NCBI RefSeq assembly: GCF_032271945.1
Contig: NZ_CP130319.1
Location: forward strand, 2,127,001 to 2,191,000
Length of the DNA: 64,000 bases
Reading direction: 5' to 3'
DNA from: Paenibacillus sp. MBLB1832
Lineage (GTDB): Bacteria > Bacillota > Bacilli > Paenibacillales > NBRC-103111
This document shows, one piece after another, positions 47,563 through 56,456 of this stretch (positions within the stretch are counted from its first letter, which is position 1; the number at the start of each line of letters is the position of its first letter). Below the pieces are notes generated by a model. That model saw only the letters and a program-made list of their open reading frames with translations. It was not told the origin of the DNA and searched no databases. The position numbers and the translations under genes were made by a program.

Positions 47563-48208
47563 CTACAAATGAAGAATGTAGCTCCGCGCACGTTCTTTTC
47601 CGCTAGAAACAGCTAGTAATTGTTTGTCACACAGCGTATGCAACAGCGTTCTAGCGTGCCGACTGCTGATATTCAGATGCGCTGCCAATTCATTCGCGGT
47701 GAAATCACGCGGAGTTCTTCGAGCGAACCTAACGGTTTCAGCCTCAAGCCAAGGCAAGTCCGCGTGCATATCGGTAGAGATGAACTTTCCGATCAACGAA
47801 AGAATGAGGTGCTGGCACATTTTCGTCGCTTCGACAATGGATGGGTAGGCGATGGGGAGGACAAGCCAACCGACCAAGGCCAAATGGGCATGTCTGCTGC
47901 ACAAATCTTTAAACCGCCAAAGCTCCAGATCTCGCGCATGCGAGCTGTAGCCTTGAATTTCAATTGCGGCCTTCGCATCACGCGGCATGTAGGCAAAATC
48001 CAAATAGCGATACCCATTTGCGAAGTCACGAACTTCCCATTCCAGGTACAAGTCGTTGAAATTGCCGACAATAGGGTACCAGACGGATCGAAGAAATGCC
48101 ATTTCTGCGTGGCCGAGGCCGCGCGCTAACCGTTCCTTGCGACGGGTTTGTTTCTTTCACCAATTGCTCGTCCATAAAATGTTCAAAAGCCTGCTCGAAT
48201 TTCATCAT
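47563..48208 (-). pseudogene. Frame-disrupted gene: PD-(D/E)XK nuclease-like domain plus winged HTH
   Basis: The reading frame begins MMKFEQAFEHFMDEQLVKE behind GGAGAGGAG (start 48208, or 48205). It then leaves the frame near 48145-48165, where the adjacent frame continues RKERLARGLGHAEMAFLRSVW and runs intact to 47563. One base lost in the AAACAAACC stretch would explain it. The joined protein (about 214 aa) has a nuclease-like core YLDFAY..AAIEIQGY (D-x-ExQ pattern of DUF559/PD-(D/E)XK folds) and a C-terminal HTH (ELAAHLNISSRHARTLLHTL). Function unknown. A sequencing error cannot be excluded, and a 179-aa product could still be made from 48102. Confidence 0.6.
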
Positions 48209-48235
48209 CGTCATCTCCTCTCCTCAATGATAACC

Positions 48236-48307
48236 GCAAAACAAAACGCCGCCCTCATCCTCATCAGCAAGGAGGAGTCTCCTAACCAACGAAGTTGACA
48301 GCGGCGT
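48236..48307 (-). terminator. Possible terminator of the lactonase/ATL operon
   Basis: On the minus strand ACGCCGC and GCGGCGT form a 7-bp stem around a long loop, followed by TTTTGTTTT. Loop contains a small GGAG/CTCC stem. Confidence 0.45.
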
Positions 48308-48408
48308 GTGCTTCACGACCAACGTCTATTATTTTATCTAAGTATACTGAATCCAAACAACAGTTTTCATTCAATCAGTTCTAACCAGCTCGACTCGCAA
48401 CATTGGAG

Positions 48409-48720
48409 CTATTCCTTAGTCGCCAATTGATACTGCTCTAAAACCACAAGCCCACCCTCCGATATGTCGATTCCCTCGCTCACCAGCAAAAACCGCTGCA
48501 ATTCCGCCCCCTCAGCATCTTGGATGGCGATTTCGCCTCGCGCATTGACGACGCGGTGCCAAGGAAGCCGATGCTTTTTGCTCATGGCATGCAGGACGCG
48601 AACAACCTGACGTGCAGCTCTCGGACTGCCGGCAAGCCGCGCGATTTGTCCGTAGGTCATGACTTGTCCCTCGGGGATGGCGCAAATGATCGCAATCACC
48701 TTTTCTGTAAAAGGTGTCAT
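48409..48720 (-). CDS. Alkyltransferase-like (ATL) DNA-binding protein
   Basis: 103-aa protein of the O6-alkylguanine-DNA alkyltransferase C-terminal domain family. The winged-helix recognition segment VMTYGQIARLAGSPRAARQVVRVLH is intact. The active-site PCHRV is PWHRVV here (Trp for Cys), the mark of ATL proteins, which bind alkylated guanine and hand it to nucleotide-excision repair but cannot remove the alkyl group. The ATG at 48720 overlaps the lactonase TAA (TAATG), so translation is coupled; a longer start 24 bp upstream lies within that gene. Confidence 0.9.
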   Translation of the reverse strand: MTPFTEKVIAIICAIPEGQVMTYGQIARLAGSPRAARQVVRVLHAMSKKHRLPWHRVVNARGEIAIQDAEGAELQRFLLVSEGIDISEGGLVVLEQYQLATKE

Positions 48721-49811
48721 TAGACGGTCAGGAACTTGATGCACACGGGCTGCGACAACACGAGTTGATCGCCAGTTGGCACCAATTTCCCACTTGCCTC
48801 ATCCCGTGCGAAGCTGACGATATTATCGGTATCTTTATTCGCGACTAGAACAAATCGCCCATCAGGCGATAGCCCGAAATTTCGCGGATGCTTGCCTAAA
48901 GTGGAGGCATGCTCGACAATTGTGAGTTTCCCCGACACCTCATCAATCGCATATACCACAATGCTGTCATGTCCACGATTCGAACCATAGAGGAAGCGTC
49001 CATCTGGGGACACATGGATATCAGCGCAAGCATTTTCTCCCTCATAGGAGTCAGGAAGTGTTGCTATCGTTTGAATTTCGCTCAGTCTACCCAGTTCCTC
49101 ATCGTAGGCAAATGCGGTTACGGTAGAACTTAGCTCATTGATTACATAACCAAATTTGTACGAAGGGTGAAACGTAAAGTGTCTTGGACCTGAACCAGGC
49201 GCAACCGAGACTTCACTTTGTGGAATGAGTTGCTTTTTAGCAAGATCGAGCTTATACAAGATAATTTTATCTAGGCCTAAATCGCAAACGCCAACGTACT
49301 GATTCGCACGATCGACGAATACGGAATGCGCACGCGGTCGATCTTGAACGGGCAATAAACTTGCCCCTCTATGCTGCTGAATATCAGCCGTCATACCTAG
49401 CGTGCCATCCGACAAGATCGGTGATAGCCCGACCATACCGCCATGATAACTTGCCACCATGACGACCTGATTTGTATTATCGAGCTGGATGTGACAGGTT
49501 GTTGCAGGCAGCGTGTTGACTTGATTGAGCAGCGTCAGCTCACCGTTCGTCTTATCAATGGTATAGGCGCTCGCTGCGCCGCACTTCTGCCCCTGCTCAC
49601 CGACTCCCTCACCTAAAGCGTATAATCTTCCATGCATAGCATCAATCGCTAAAAAGGTCGGATTCTGCAGCCCATCAACTTGATGGGTAAGTGTAAAGTT
49701 CCCTTTGTCAGAATTAAATTGAGCGGTATAAACGCCTGGATTTTTCGCATCGGCATAGGAACCGATAAAAGCTATTGTTTGTTGCGGCTTGTCCACAGTG
49801 GTCACTCCCAT
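48720..49811 (-). CDS. Lactonase-family seven-bladed beta-propeller (6-phosphogluconolactonase-like)
   Basis: 363-aa protein of the YkgB/Pgl lactonase family. Repeated propeller blades are visible: FIGSYADAKNPGVYTAQFN, FLAIDAMHGRLYALGEG, GSGPRHFTFHPSYKFGYVINE, ADIHVSPDGRFLYGSNRGHDSIVVY and PRNFGLSPDGRFVLVANKDTDNI. Such enzymes hydrolyse 6-phosphogluconolactone or related lactones. Weak ribosome site. First gene of a two-gene unit with the ATL protein, a metabolically odd pairing. Confidence 0.87.
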   Translation of the reverse strand: MGVTTVDKPQQTIAFIGSYADAKNPGVYTAQFNSDKGNFTLTHQVDGLQNPTFLAIDAMHGRLYALGEGVGEQGQKCGAASAYTIDKTNGELTLLNQVNTLPATTCHIQLDNTNQVVMVASYHGGMVGLSPILSDGTLGMTADIQQHRGASLLPVQDRPRAHSVFVDRANQYVGVCDLGLDKIILYKLDLAKKQLIPQSEVSVAPGSGPRHFTFHPSYKFGYVINELSSTVTAFAYDEELGRLSEIQTIATLPDSYEGENACADIHVSPDGRFLYGSNRGHDSIVVYAIDEVSGKLTIVEHASTLGKHPRNFGLSPDGRFVLVANKDTDNIVSFARDEASGKLVPTGDQLVLSQPVCIKFLTV

Positions 49812-50072
49812 TCATCTCTAAATATCAGAATATATATGTTTCACCTAAAAAGTTGGCTATATTTCTAGATAAACGCTCCCGTTCCTAAGAGGACGGCGTA
49901 GTCGTTTATTTTGTCTAACTAGGAGCATTATCTCAAATCTACTACACAGGGGCAACTCTTCCCCCGCCTATTTTCGCCCAAATATCTGAAAATAGCGTGA
50001 GCTCGGGTTACAAAGTGAAAAAGCGGAGAATAGACTAGTGTAATACAAGGCCTTACGGACAGGAGGCGTGTT

Positions 50073-50603
50073 ATGTTGGACAGAACGTTGTATCTCTTCG
50101 ATGGCATCAACAAGAGCTCTGTGAAGACGATTGTTGAGCAGATCATGAAAGTGAATCAATTCGATGAAGACAAAGATAAGAAGGAAAAAGATTTCAAACG
50201 CGTGCCGATTGACCTCATCATCAATAGTAACGGTGGGAGCGTTTACGATGGCCTAGGTCTCATCAACGTGATTGAAAACAGCAAAACCCCTGTTCATACC
50301 TACGTGTATGGACTTGCCGCAAGCATGAGCCTGTTGATCGCAGTCAGCGGTCACAAGCGGTACTCAGGACGTCTCAGCACTTTTATGTATCATTCGGTTT
50401 CGACACATATTGATGGGCATCTCGAGCATTTGAAAAATCGGGTAGATGAGACTCAGCGGCTTCAAAACATGTATGATGAGTACCTTTTATCCAAAACAAA
50501 TTTGCAAGAGGATGAGCTGCATCGCGTGCAGGAGCACCAACGGAACTGGTATATGAGTCCTGAAGAGGCAATGGCCTACGGGATCATCGACGGTATCGTT
50601 TAG
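50073..50603 (+). CDS. ClpP-like serine protease family protein
   Basis: 176-aa protein of the ClpP/TepA fold. Nucleophile Ser in GLAASMSLL (about residue 91) and His in FMYHSVS (about 110). At the position of ClpP Asp172, where ERDRF-type sequence is expected, it reads QRNWYMSPEEA, so Asp is replaced by Asn. IINSNGGSVYDGL is the usual substrate-strand/oxyanion segment. It is shorter than ClpP (about 195 aa) and has a charged insertion DEDKDKKEKDFK. AGGAGG is 6 bp before the ATG. Single gene with its own terminator; probably distinct from housekeeping ClpP. Confidence 0.82.
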   Translation: MLDRTLYLFDGINKSSVKTIVEQIMKVNQFDEDKDKKEKDFKRVPIDLIINSNGGSVYDGLGLINVIENSKTPVHTYVYGLAASMSLLIAVSGHKRYSGRLSTFMYHSVSTHIDGHLEHLKNRVDETQRLQNMYDEYLLSKTNLQEDELHRVQEHQRNWYMSPEEAMAYGIIDGIV

Positions 50604-50613
50604 GCATGGCAGG

Positions 50614-50640
50614 AGAGAAGCCCAAGGGATTCTCTTTTTT
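50614..50640 (+). terminator. Terminator of the ClpP-like gene
   Basis: Arms AGAGAAGCCC and GGGATTCTCT (one mismatch), then TTTTTTC. Confidence 0.8.
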
Positions 50641-50729
50641 CTTTGTTTTTTCTCGGTTTTTGGTGTTTAATTGAGAGAAAGAGAGATGGAGCAGCAGGGG
50701 CTGACTCCGCGGAAAAGGAGATTCCTACT

Positions 50730-51503
50730 GTGTATAAAATTGTATTTTTTGATATCGACGGCACACTAGTCAATGAAGACAAGCTGGTTCCCGAAAGTAC
50801 CGTAAAGGCGATTCACCAATTGAAGGAAAGCGGCATCGAGCCTGTTATTGCGACGGGACGAGCTCCTTATTTTATCAAACCATTAGCAGAACTACTGGGG
50901 ATTGATTCGTATGTCTGTTTAAATGGCGGTTATGCGGTTTACAAAGGAGAGCCTTTGTATCATCGCGTCATTGCAAAGAGCGCAATCGAGGCTTTGGTCA
51001 AATTAGCTGGTGAGCACGGGCATTCGCTTGTGTTTGAAGGGCAGCATACGTATGCGACCGATGCGGAAGATCATCCATTTGTGAACAGTTCCGTCACGTC
51101 ATTGAAAGTGGATTTGCCTAAGTACGATCCGCATTTCTGGCAAACGAACGATATTTATCAAATTTTCCTCCATTGTGAAGATAAGGATGAGCATTTGTAC
51201 GAGAGCATTCAGAATGAGTTTAAACTCATTCGATGGCACCCGCATGCCATGGATGTACTCCCTGCAGGCGGCTCCAAAGCACAGGGCATTGCTGCAATGC
51301 TGGAGCTTCTAGGCTTAAAGCCTGAAGACGCCGTTGCTTTCGGCGATGGATTAAATGATATGGAGATGCTATCCTATGTCGGCTTCGGCATTGCGATGGG
51401 CAACTCGCATCAAGATTTATTGCCTTACGCAGACCATGTGACTACACATGTGGATGAAGAGGGTGTCCGAAACGGCTTAATTACGGCGGGACTTCTTTGT
51501 TAG
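50730..51503 (+). CDS. Cof-type HAD-superfamily phosphatase
   Basis: 257-aa haloacid-dehalogenase phosphatase. Motif I is D8-x-D10-G-T (FFDIDGTLVNE), motif II ATGRA, and motif IV FGDGLNDMEML near the end; the large C2B cap is typical of Cof/YwpJ-like sugar-phosphate or pyridoxal-phosphate phosphatases. Start is GTG at 50730, 9 bp after AAGGAG. A longer in-frame version from 50643 lacks a ribosome site and has no family match in its first 29 residues. Followed 34 bp later by murI. Confidence 0.9.
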   Translation: MYKIVFFDIDGTLVNEDKLVPESTVKAIHQLKESGIEPVIATGRAPYFIKPLAELLGIDSYVCLNGGYAVYKGEPLYHRVIAKSAIEALVKLAGEHGHSLVFEGQHTYATDAEDHPFVNSSVTSLKVDLPKYDPHFWQTNDIYQIFLHCEDKDEHLYESIQNEFKLIRWHPHAMDVLPAGGSKAQGIAAMLELLGLKPEDAVAFGDGLNDMEMLSYVGFGIAMGNSHQDLLPYADHVTTHVDEEGVRNGLITAGLLC

Positions 51504-51537
51504 TACAGACAGATCGAAACTAAACAGGGTGAATACG

Positions 51538-52317
51538 ATGAAAATAGCTTTTTTTGATTCAGGCCTTGGCGGAATCACGGTGTTAGACGAAGCCATGAGG
51601 CGAATGCCTCAGGAGGACTTCCTCTACTTTGCCGATACCGCGCATGTGCCTTATGGGACCAAATCGAAAGAGGAGGTCCTGACGTTCGTCAAACAATCTG
51701 TCGATACGATCATTCAAGATGAGATTAAGGCGCTGGTGATCGCCTGCAACACAGCTACGAGCATCGCGATCGCCGAATTAAGGAATATTTATAACATGCC
51801 CATCATTGGGATGGAGCCTGCCGTGAAGCCTGCACTGGAAATGAATCGCGGATCAGGGCTCAGAGTACTCGTATTCGCTACGCCGCTCACCTTGAAGGAA
51901 GCAAAGTATCGAGAACTCGTGTCTCGGATCGATGATATGGGCATGGTGGATTCGCTGCCGCTGCCTGAACTCGTTGAATTCTGTGAAAATCTTGAGCTGG
52001 AAGGCGCTCGGATGGCAGATTATTTCTTGTCGAAGCTGAAAGACTACGACCTGCGTACATACGGGACCGTTGTGCTTGGCTGCACGCATTATCCTTTTTA
52101 CAAAAGGCTGTTAAGCCAAATCCTTCCCGCTCACATCCAGATTGTGGATGGCAGCAGAGGGACCGTCAATCGATTGATACAGGTGCTTCAAGAGAGCGAC
52201 CAATTGCAAGGAGCGGGTTCTTCCAATGTCAGATGGATGTGCTCTAACTCGGATCCAGCTTACTTGCAGAAGATGCAGAAGGCATTAGCCTTCCTCCAAG
52301 CTGCTCCCCATTCATAA
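51538..52317 (+). CDS. murI: Glutamate racemase
   Basis: 259-aa cofactor-independent racemase that makes D-glutamate for peptidoglycan. FFDSGLGG (D7, S8), ADTAHVPYG, the first catalytic Cys in IACNTAT (C70) and the second in LGCTHYPF (about 182) are all present. ATG at 51538 has AGGG 8 bp upstream; a GTG three codons earlier does not. Convergent with greA across a bidirectional terminator. Confidence 0.95.
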   Translation: MKIAFFDSGLGGITVLDEAMRRMPQEDFLYFADTAHVPYGTKSKEEVLTFVKQSVDTIIQDEIKALVIACNTATSIAIAELRNIYNMPIIGMEPAVKPALEMNRGSGLRVLVFATPLTLKEAKYRELVSRIDDMGMVDSLPLPELVEFCENLELEGARMADYFLSKLKDYDLRTYGTVVLGCTHYPFYKRLLSQILPAHIQIVDGSRGTVNRLIQVLQESDQLQGAGSSNVRWMCSNSDPAYLQKMQKALAFLQAAPHS

Positions 52318-52323
52318 AAACAA

Positions 52324-52371
52324 AAAAAGCAGTCGAATAACTAGATAGAGACTAGTTACCGACTGCTTTTT
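52324..52371. terminator. Bidirectional terminator between murI and greA
   Basis: AAAAAGCAGTCG and CGACTGCTTTTT with inner TAACTAG/CTAGTTA arms, giving a long stem with A- and T-runs. Confidence 0.92.
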
Positions 52372-52390
52372 ACTATACTTCCGACTTCGC

Positions 52391-52861
52391 TTATACACGA
52401 ATCTCCAGTAATTCATAACTGATGATACCCATTGGCGCATTCACGCTAATCGTATCTCCAACGGATTTATTCATGAGGGAAGCGCCGAGCGGGCTTTCGT
52501 ATGAAATTTTATTCTCGTTGACATTCGCTTCCGAAGATCCAACGATTTTGTATTCAATTTTTTCAGCAAATTCGATATCGTTTAACACAACGGTTGAACC
52601 CACTTGTACGGTAGATGTGCTCGTATTCGTGACAACCTTGGCTTTTTTGAGCATCCGTTCAATGGTCATTACTCGAGTTTCCATGAAACCCTGTTCTTCT
52701 TTGGCAGAGTGATACTCGCTGTTCTCCTTGAGATCGCCGTAGGAGATCGCGGTTTTGATACGAGCGGCCAGCTCTTTGCGCTTTACGGTTTTCAATTCTT
52801 CCAGCTCAAGCTCTAAATTGCGCAAACCCTCAGGGGTTAATATGACTTCATCATTGGACAA
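52391..52861 (-). CDS. greA: Transcription elongation factor GreA
   Basis: 156-aa GreA/GreB factor that rescues backtracked RNA polymerase. N-terminal coiled coil (about 8-75) with the acidic tip in GDLKENSEYHSAKEEQ, then a C-terminal FKBP-like domain (VGDTISVNAPMGIISYELLEI). The start codon is TTG at 52861, with GAGGTG 8 bp upstream; the nearest ATG is out of frame. Length is standard. Confidence 0.95.
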   Translation of the reverse strand: MSNDEVILTPEGLRNLELELEELKTVKRKELAARIKTAISYGDLKENSEYHSAKEEQGFMETRVMTIERMLKKAKVVTNTSTSTVQVGSTVVLNDIEFAEKIEYKIVGSSEANVNENKISYESPLGASLMNKSVGDTISVNAPMGIISYELLEIRV

Positions 52862-52943
52862 AAGTAAGCACCTCGTTTCATTCGATATTAGCTATACTAC
52901 TAAAGTCCTGCAGGCAAGTAAAGTCGCAGCACCAGGAACGAAT

Positions 52944-52970
52944 AAAAACCACAACCATTATTGGCTGTGG
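52944..52970 (-). terminator. Terminator of the YdjM-like gene
   Basis: On the minus strand CCACAGCC and GGTTGTGG around a 6-base loop, then TTTTT. The stem includes the stop codon. Confidence 0.82.
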
Positions 52971-53470
52971 AGATAAGGGAACACGTAATTCCCAAAAGGC
53001 AGTACCAGACAAATTATTAGCAGCAGCCAGCGGAAAGCCGTTTCACTTGTTGAGCCAGTGTCGATCGCTAGCCATTTCGGAAGAATGCGTACCTTGAGCG
53101 GAATCGGCCAAAGCAATTGAACGCCGCGATCATTCAGGAGATCGATGAGCGGATGGGAAGCATACGCAAGCATGAAGACCCAGAAGTAGAGCGGACTCAG
53201 CGAAAGGCTTAGCATAACCAGCAGAGCCATAAACAACAAGGAATGCGTCAAGGTGCGATGTTTAATTTTGAGTACGTGAAGTAAGGCCGATAAGGGAAAT
53301 AAGACCTTTGCCATCGTGGAACCTGGTTTATCGACATCGGCTAAAGTTCCTGCCAAACATCCGAGTAATAAGGCCCCGACTGCATCCCAGGTGAAGTAAC
53401 TGGTGTTTCCGTGGATGAGAACCACTTCGGCAGCAATCATGCCGGCAACGCTGTGTGTTTTTTGCAACAT
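52958..53470 (-). CDS. YdjM-type membrane-bound metal-dependent hydrolase
   Basis: 170-aa membrane protein of the YdjM/DUF457 family. Conserved THSVAGMIAAE at the N-terminus, LAGTLADVDKPGS (about 41-53), KHRTLTHSLLF (about 70-80) and ASHPLIDLLNDRGVQLLWP carry the His/Asp residues thought to bind metal. Several hydrophobic segments alternate with them. ATG at 53470 is chosen because AAGG lies upstream and the conserved block begins at once. B. subtilis YdjM relatives are LexA-controlled; no LexA box was identified here. Confidence 0.85.
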   Translation of the reverse strand: MLQKTHSVAGMIAAEVVLIHGNTSYFTWDAVGALLLGCLAGTLADVDKPGSTMAKVLFPLSALLHVLKIKHRTLTHSLLFMALLVMLSLSLSPLYFWVFMLAYASHPLIDLLNDRGVQLLWPIPLKVRILPKWLAIDTGSTSETAFRWLLLIICLVLPFGNYVFPYLHSQ

Positions 53471-53564
53471 AGGAGATCGCCTTTCCATTTCAAAATGTCC
53501 GTTTAACTTTATACTATTCGAAAGTTACTTGGAAATTAAGGGGATGTTGCGAATTCAGAAATTT

Positions 53565-53630
53565 TGTCGCGAATGACCTATATAAATGTCGTGAAAGACC
53601 GTAAAAGAAAGCGGATTCATCCCTTAAAAT
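53565..53630 (+). promoter_or_regulatory. Direct repeat and promoter upstream of the GH78 gene
   Basis: TGTCGCGAATGAC (53565-53577) and TGTCGTGAAAGAC (53587-53599) are a 13-bp direct repeat with an exact 22-bp period. TAAAAT at 53625 is a possible -10, 38 bp from the start of the second copy. This resembles the GTAAA-box layout elsewhere in the window (39 bp) but with a different sequence. Confidence 0.6.
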
Positions 53631-53700
53631 AGGACGTAATCTAGTTAATTCATCAGATTATTAGCCAATTAACTGTCTATCTTTGGAGGAGGAAATTTCC

Positions 53701-56391
53701 GTGAGTACGATTCGAATTTTAGCAACGCAATGTGAGTATCGGGTTAATCCTGTCGGGCTCGACACCCTGCGTCCCCGCTTTACTTGGCAGCTCGAAGCTG
53801 AAGGATTTGCCATCAAGCAAACAGCTTATCAGATTCAAGTAAGCAGGGATGGGCAGCATTTTGATACGGGGAATCTGATTTGGGATACTTTACGGATCGA
53901 ATCGAATCAATCGGTGCTGATCGCGTATGGAGGACCTGAGTTAAAGTCTCGTACTCGTTATTTCTATCGGGTGAAAGTATGGGATCAAACGGGGCAAGAA
54001 TCGCCTTGGAGTGAAGCTGCTTACTGGGAGATGGGACTGCTGCACGCATCCGATTGGGAAGCACGTTGGATTACGCCCGATCCGAAAGAGATCGATGCAG
54101 ACGCGGAGGAAGCGTATTACTTGCGAAAGTCGTTCCGCGTAAGACCGTCGATTCAACAAGCCACGATTTATGCGACATGCCATGGTGTTTATGAACTGGA
54201 GCTTAATGGGGTACGTGTCGGAGACGGGGAGTTAACACCTGGCTGGACCAGTTATCAGCATCGTTTGCAAGTGCAGCGGTATGATGTCACGCATCTGCTA
54301 AATTCGGGTGCTCAGCACACGATCGGTGGGGTACTCGCTAATGGCTGGTATAAGGGGAATTTGGCGTGGGGCGACCGTAGAAACATCTTCGGCAGTGAAA
54401 GAGCACTCCTCTTCCAAATGCATATTACGTATGCCGATGGGACAGAAGAGCTTGTTGTGAGTGATGCTTCTTGGCAAGCTGGGCTAGGACCCGTACGGAT
54501 GTCTGAGCTGTATCATGGTGAAACTTACGATGCGAGATTAGAGCGGAGCGATTGGAGCAGCCCCACGTATGATACGAATGCCTGGCTGCCTGTCATTGAG
54601 GTTGTGCACGGATTGGGTAATCTCGTTATGCAGGAGAATGAGCTCTCACGTGTAACCGAAATATTGAAGCCTATCGCTGTGATAGAAACGCCGGCTGGCG
54701 AGACTTTGCTTGATTTTGGTCAAAATATGGTTGGAAGAGTCCAGCTGCGCGTTAACTTGCCAAAAGGAACATGCTTAGAGCTCCAGCACGCCGAAATTCT
54801 GGATAAGAACGGCAATTTCTATGTGGGGAACCTGCGTAAAGCGAAGCAAACGGTCACTTATGTGTGCAAAGGTGGAGGGGAAGAGGTCTATGCGCCGCAT
54901 TTCACCTTCCAAGGGTTCCGCTATGTGAAAGTGGTAGGATGGCCGGCTGAGTCGGCTTTCGATTCCAGCTGCTTTACGGGTCAAGTCATTCACACGGATA
55001 TGGAGGTCAAAGGAGATTTCGAATGCTCGCATGCTTTACTGAATCAGCTTCAGCGCAATATTGTGTGGGGACAACGGGGCAATTTCCTTGATGTACCGAC
55101 AGATTGTCCGCAGCGTGATGAGCGGCTTGGTTGGACGGGGGATGCGCAAGTTTTTATTCGCACGGCTGCATTCAATTATGAGGTTGCCCTCTTCTTCCGT
55201 AAATGGCTGCGGGATCTTAAAGCGGATCAGCGTGAGGACGGCGGTGTGCCTTTCGTCATTCCGCATGTGCTCGGTCCGAACGAGCATTCATCGTCCGCCT
55301 GGGGGGATGCAGCGGTCATTTGTCCATGGACGCTCTACCAGGTTTATGGGGACACGCGCGTGCTGGAGGAGCAGTATGACAGCATGAAGGCGTGGGTGAG
55401 GTATATTCGTAACCAAGGCGACCAAGCTTACTTGTGGCAAACGGGCTTCCACTTTGGGGATTGGCTCGGTCTAGATGCCAAAGAGGGCAGTTATATCGGC
55501 GCGACGCCAAAAGATTTGATTGCGACATGCTTCTACGCGTACTCGACATCCTTACTGGTCCAAACTGCGGAAGTGCTTGGACGCAAGGAAGACGCTGCTG
55601 AGTTCTCTGAGCTCTACGAGCGAATCGTGGAAGCTTTCCATGCGGAATTCGTGACGCCAACAGGCAGGCTTGCTGGCCATACTCAAACGTCGCTCGTGCT
55701 TCCACTCATGTTCGGATTGGTGCAAGGAGCTACGCGTGAGCGGTTCGCCGCTACACTCGCAGAGTATGTGAAAGAGCAGAACTACCATCTAACCACAGGG
55801 TTCGTGGGTACGCCTTATCTATGTCACGTGCTTACCGAGAATGGCTATCATGATGTTGCCGTGAAGCTAGTGCAGCAAGAGGATTATCCTTCTTGGCTAT
55901 ATGCAATTCATCAAGGCGCGACCACGATTTGGGAGCACTGGGACGGGATTAAGCCAGATGGTACATTCTGGAGCGATGATATGAATTCCTATAATCACTA
56001 TGCCTACGGATCGATCGGCGATTGGCTGTATCGCAAAGTTGCAGGATTAGATTCGGATGATCGTCAGCCGGGTTATCAAAGATTGCTATTCCGCCCACGC
56101 ACGGATTCGGCACTTACGTATGCGAAAGCGTCGCTTGTGACGAGTTATGGTCAGGTTCGAAGCGAATGGCATCTGACGGAAAATGGTGCGGTACAATATG
56201 TGTTCCAACTGCCGCCGAATACGACGGGGGAAGTCGTGCTGCGCAGTACGACGCTGGCAAACATCACATGCAATGGACATAAGTTGGCGGAGTCAGAAGG
56301 GGTTACTTCTTTTGAGGATCGGGATGGCCATGTGAGAATCGAGCTCGGATCGGGCCATTATCAGGTGCAAGTGGACGTTACAAACTCTTAA
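53701..56391 (+). CDS. GH78 alpha-L-rhamnosidase
   Basis: 896-aa inverting glycosidase that releases terminal alpha-L-rhamnose. Order: fibronectin-like N-terminal domain (RPRFTWQLEAEGFAIKQTAYQIQVS), beta domains with DFGQNMVGRVQL, the (alpha/alpha)6 catalytic barrel from about 450 with VPTDCPQRDERLGWTGDAQVF and GATTIWEHWDGIKPDGTF, and a C-terminal beta domain. No signal peptide, so it is intracellular. Starts with GTG at 53701, 8 bp after GGAGGAGG; the earlier TTG overlaps that site. It stands alone, with no transporter next to it. Full family motifs, unlike the divergent GH78-like protein at 23029. Confidence 0.94.
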   Translation: MSTIRILATQCEYRVNPVGLDTLRPRFTWQLEAEGFAIKQTAYQIQVSRDGQHFDTGNLIWDTLRIESNQSVLIAYGGPELKSRTRYFYRVKVWDQTGQESPWSEAAYWEMGLLHASDWEARWITPDPKEIDADAEEAYYLRKSFRVRPSIQQATIYATCHGVYELELNGVRVGDGELTPGWTSYQHRLQVQRYDVTHLLNSGAQHTIGGVLANGWYKGNLAWGDRRNIFGSERALLFQMHITYADGTEELVVSDASWQAGLGPVRMSELYHGETYDARLERSDWSSPTYDTNAWLPVIEVVHGLGNLVMQENELSRVTEILKPIAVIETPAGETLLDFGQNMVGRVQLRVNLPKGTCLELQHAEILDKNGNFYVGNLRKAKQTVTYVCKGGGEEVYAPHFTFQGFRYVKVVGWPAESAFDSSCFTGQVIHTDMEVKGDFECSHALLNQLQRNIVWGQRGNFLDVPTDCPQRDERLGWTGDAQVFIRTAAFNYEVALFFRKWLRDLKADQREDGGVPFVIPHVLGPNEHSSSAWGDAAVICPWTLYQVYGDTRVLEEQYDSMKAWVRYIRNQGDQAYLWQTGFHFGDWLGLDAKEGSYIGATPKDLIATCFYAYSTSLLVQTAEVLGRKEDAAEFSELYERIVEAFHAEFVTPTGRLAGHTQTSLVLPLMFGLVQGATRERFAATLAEYVKEQNYHLTTGFVGTPYLCHVLTENGYHDVAVKLVQQEDYPSWLYAIHQGATTIWEHWDGIKPDGTFWSDDMNSYNHYAYGSIGDWLYRKVAGLDSDDRQPGYQRLLFRPRTDSALTYAKASLVTSYGQVRSEWHLTENGAVQYVFQLPPNTTGEVVLRSTTLANITCNGHKLAESEGVTSFEDRDGHVRIELGSGHYQVQVDVTNS

Positions 56392-56404
56392 ACTTTTTCA
56401 TTTT

Positions 56405-56428
56405 AGGTTTATAGGCTATAATAAACCT
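56405..56428 (+). promoter_or_regulatory. Inverted repeat over the comFB -10 element
   Basis: AGGTTTAT and ATAAACCT, 8 bp apart, flank TATAAT (56417-56422). Possible operator. The -35 region is weak. Confidence 0.5.
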
Positions 56429-56456
56429 ATCGAAGTTTGAAGAGGGAGAGTTGCGC

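Noticed and set aside
49868..49911. Hairpin with T-rich tail upstream of the ClpP-like gene as a plus-strand terminator
   Set aside because: No plus-strand gene precedes it, and the stem is interrupted; role unclear.
53600..53605. CGTAAA word before the GH78 gene as another copy of the regulon box
   Set aside because: Only a single word, with no partner 19-20 bp away and not at 33-34 bp from the -10.
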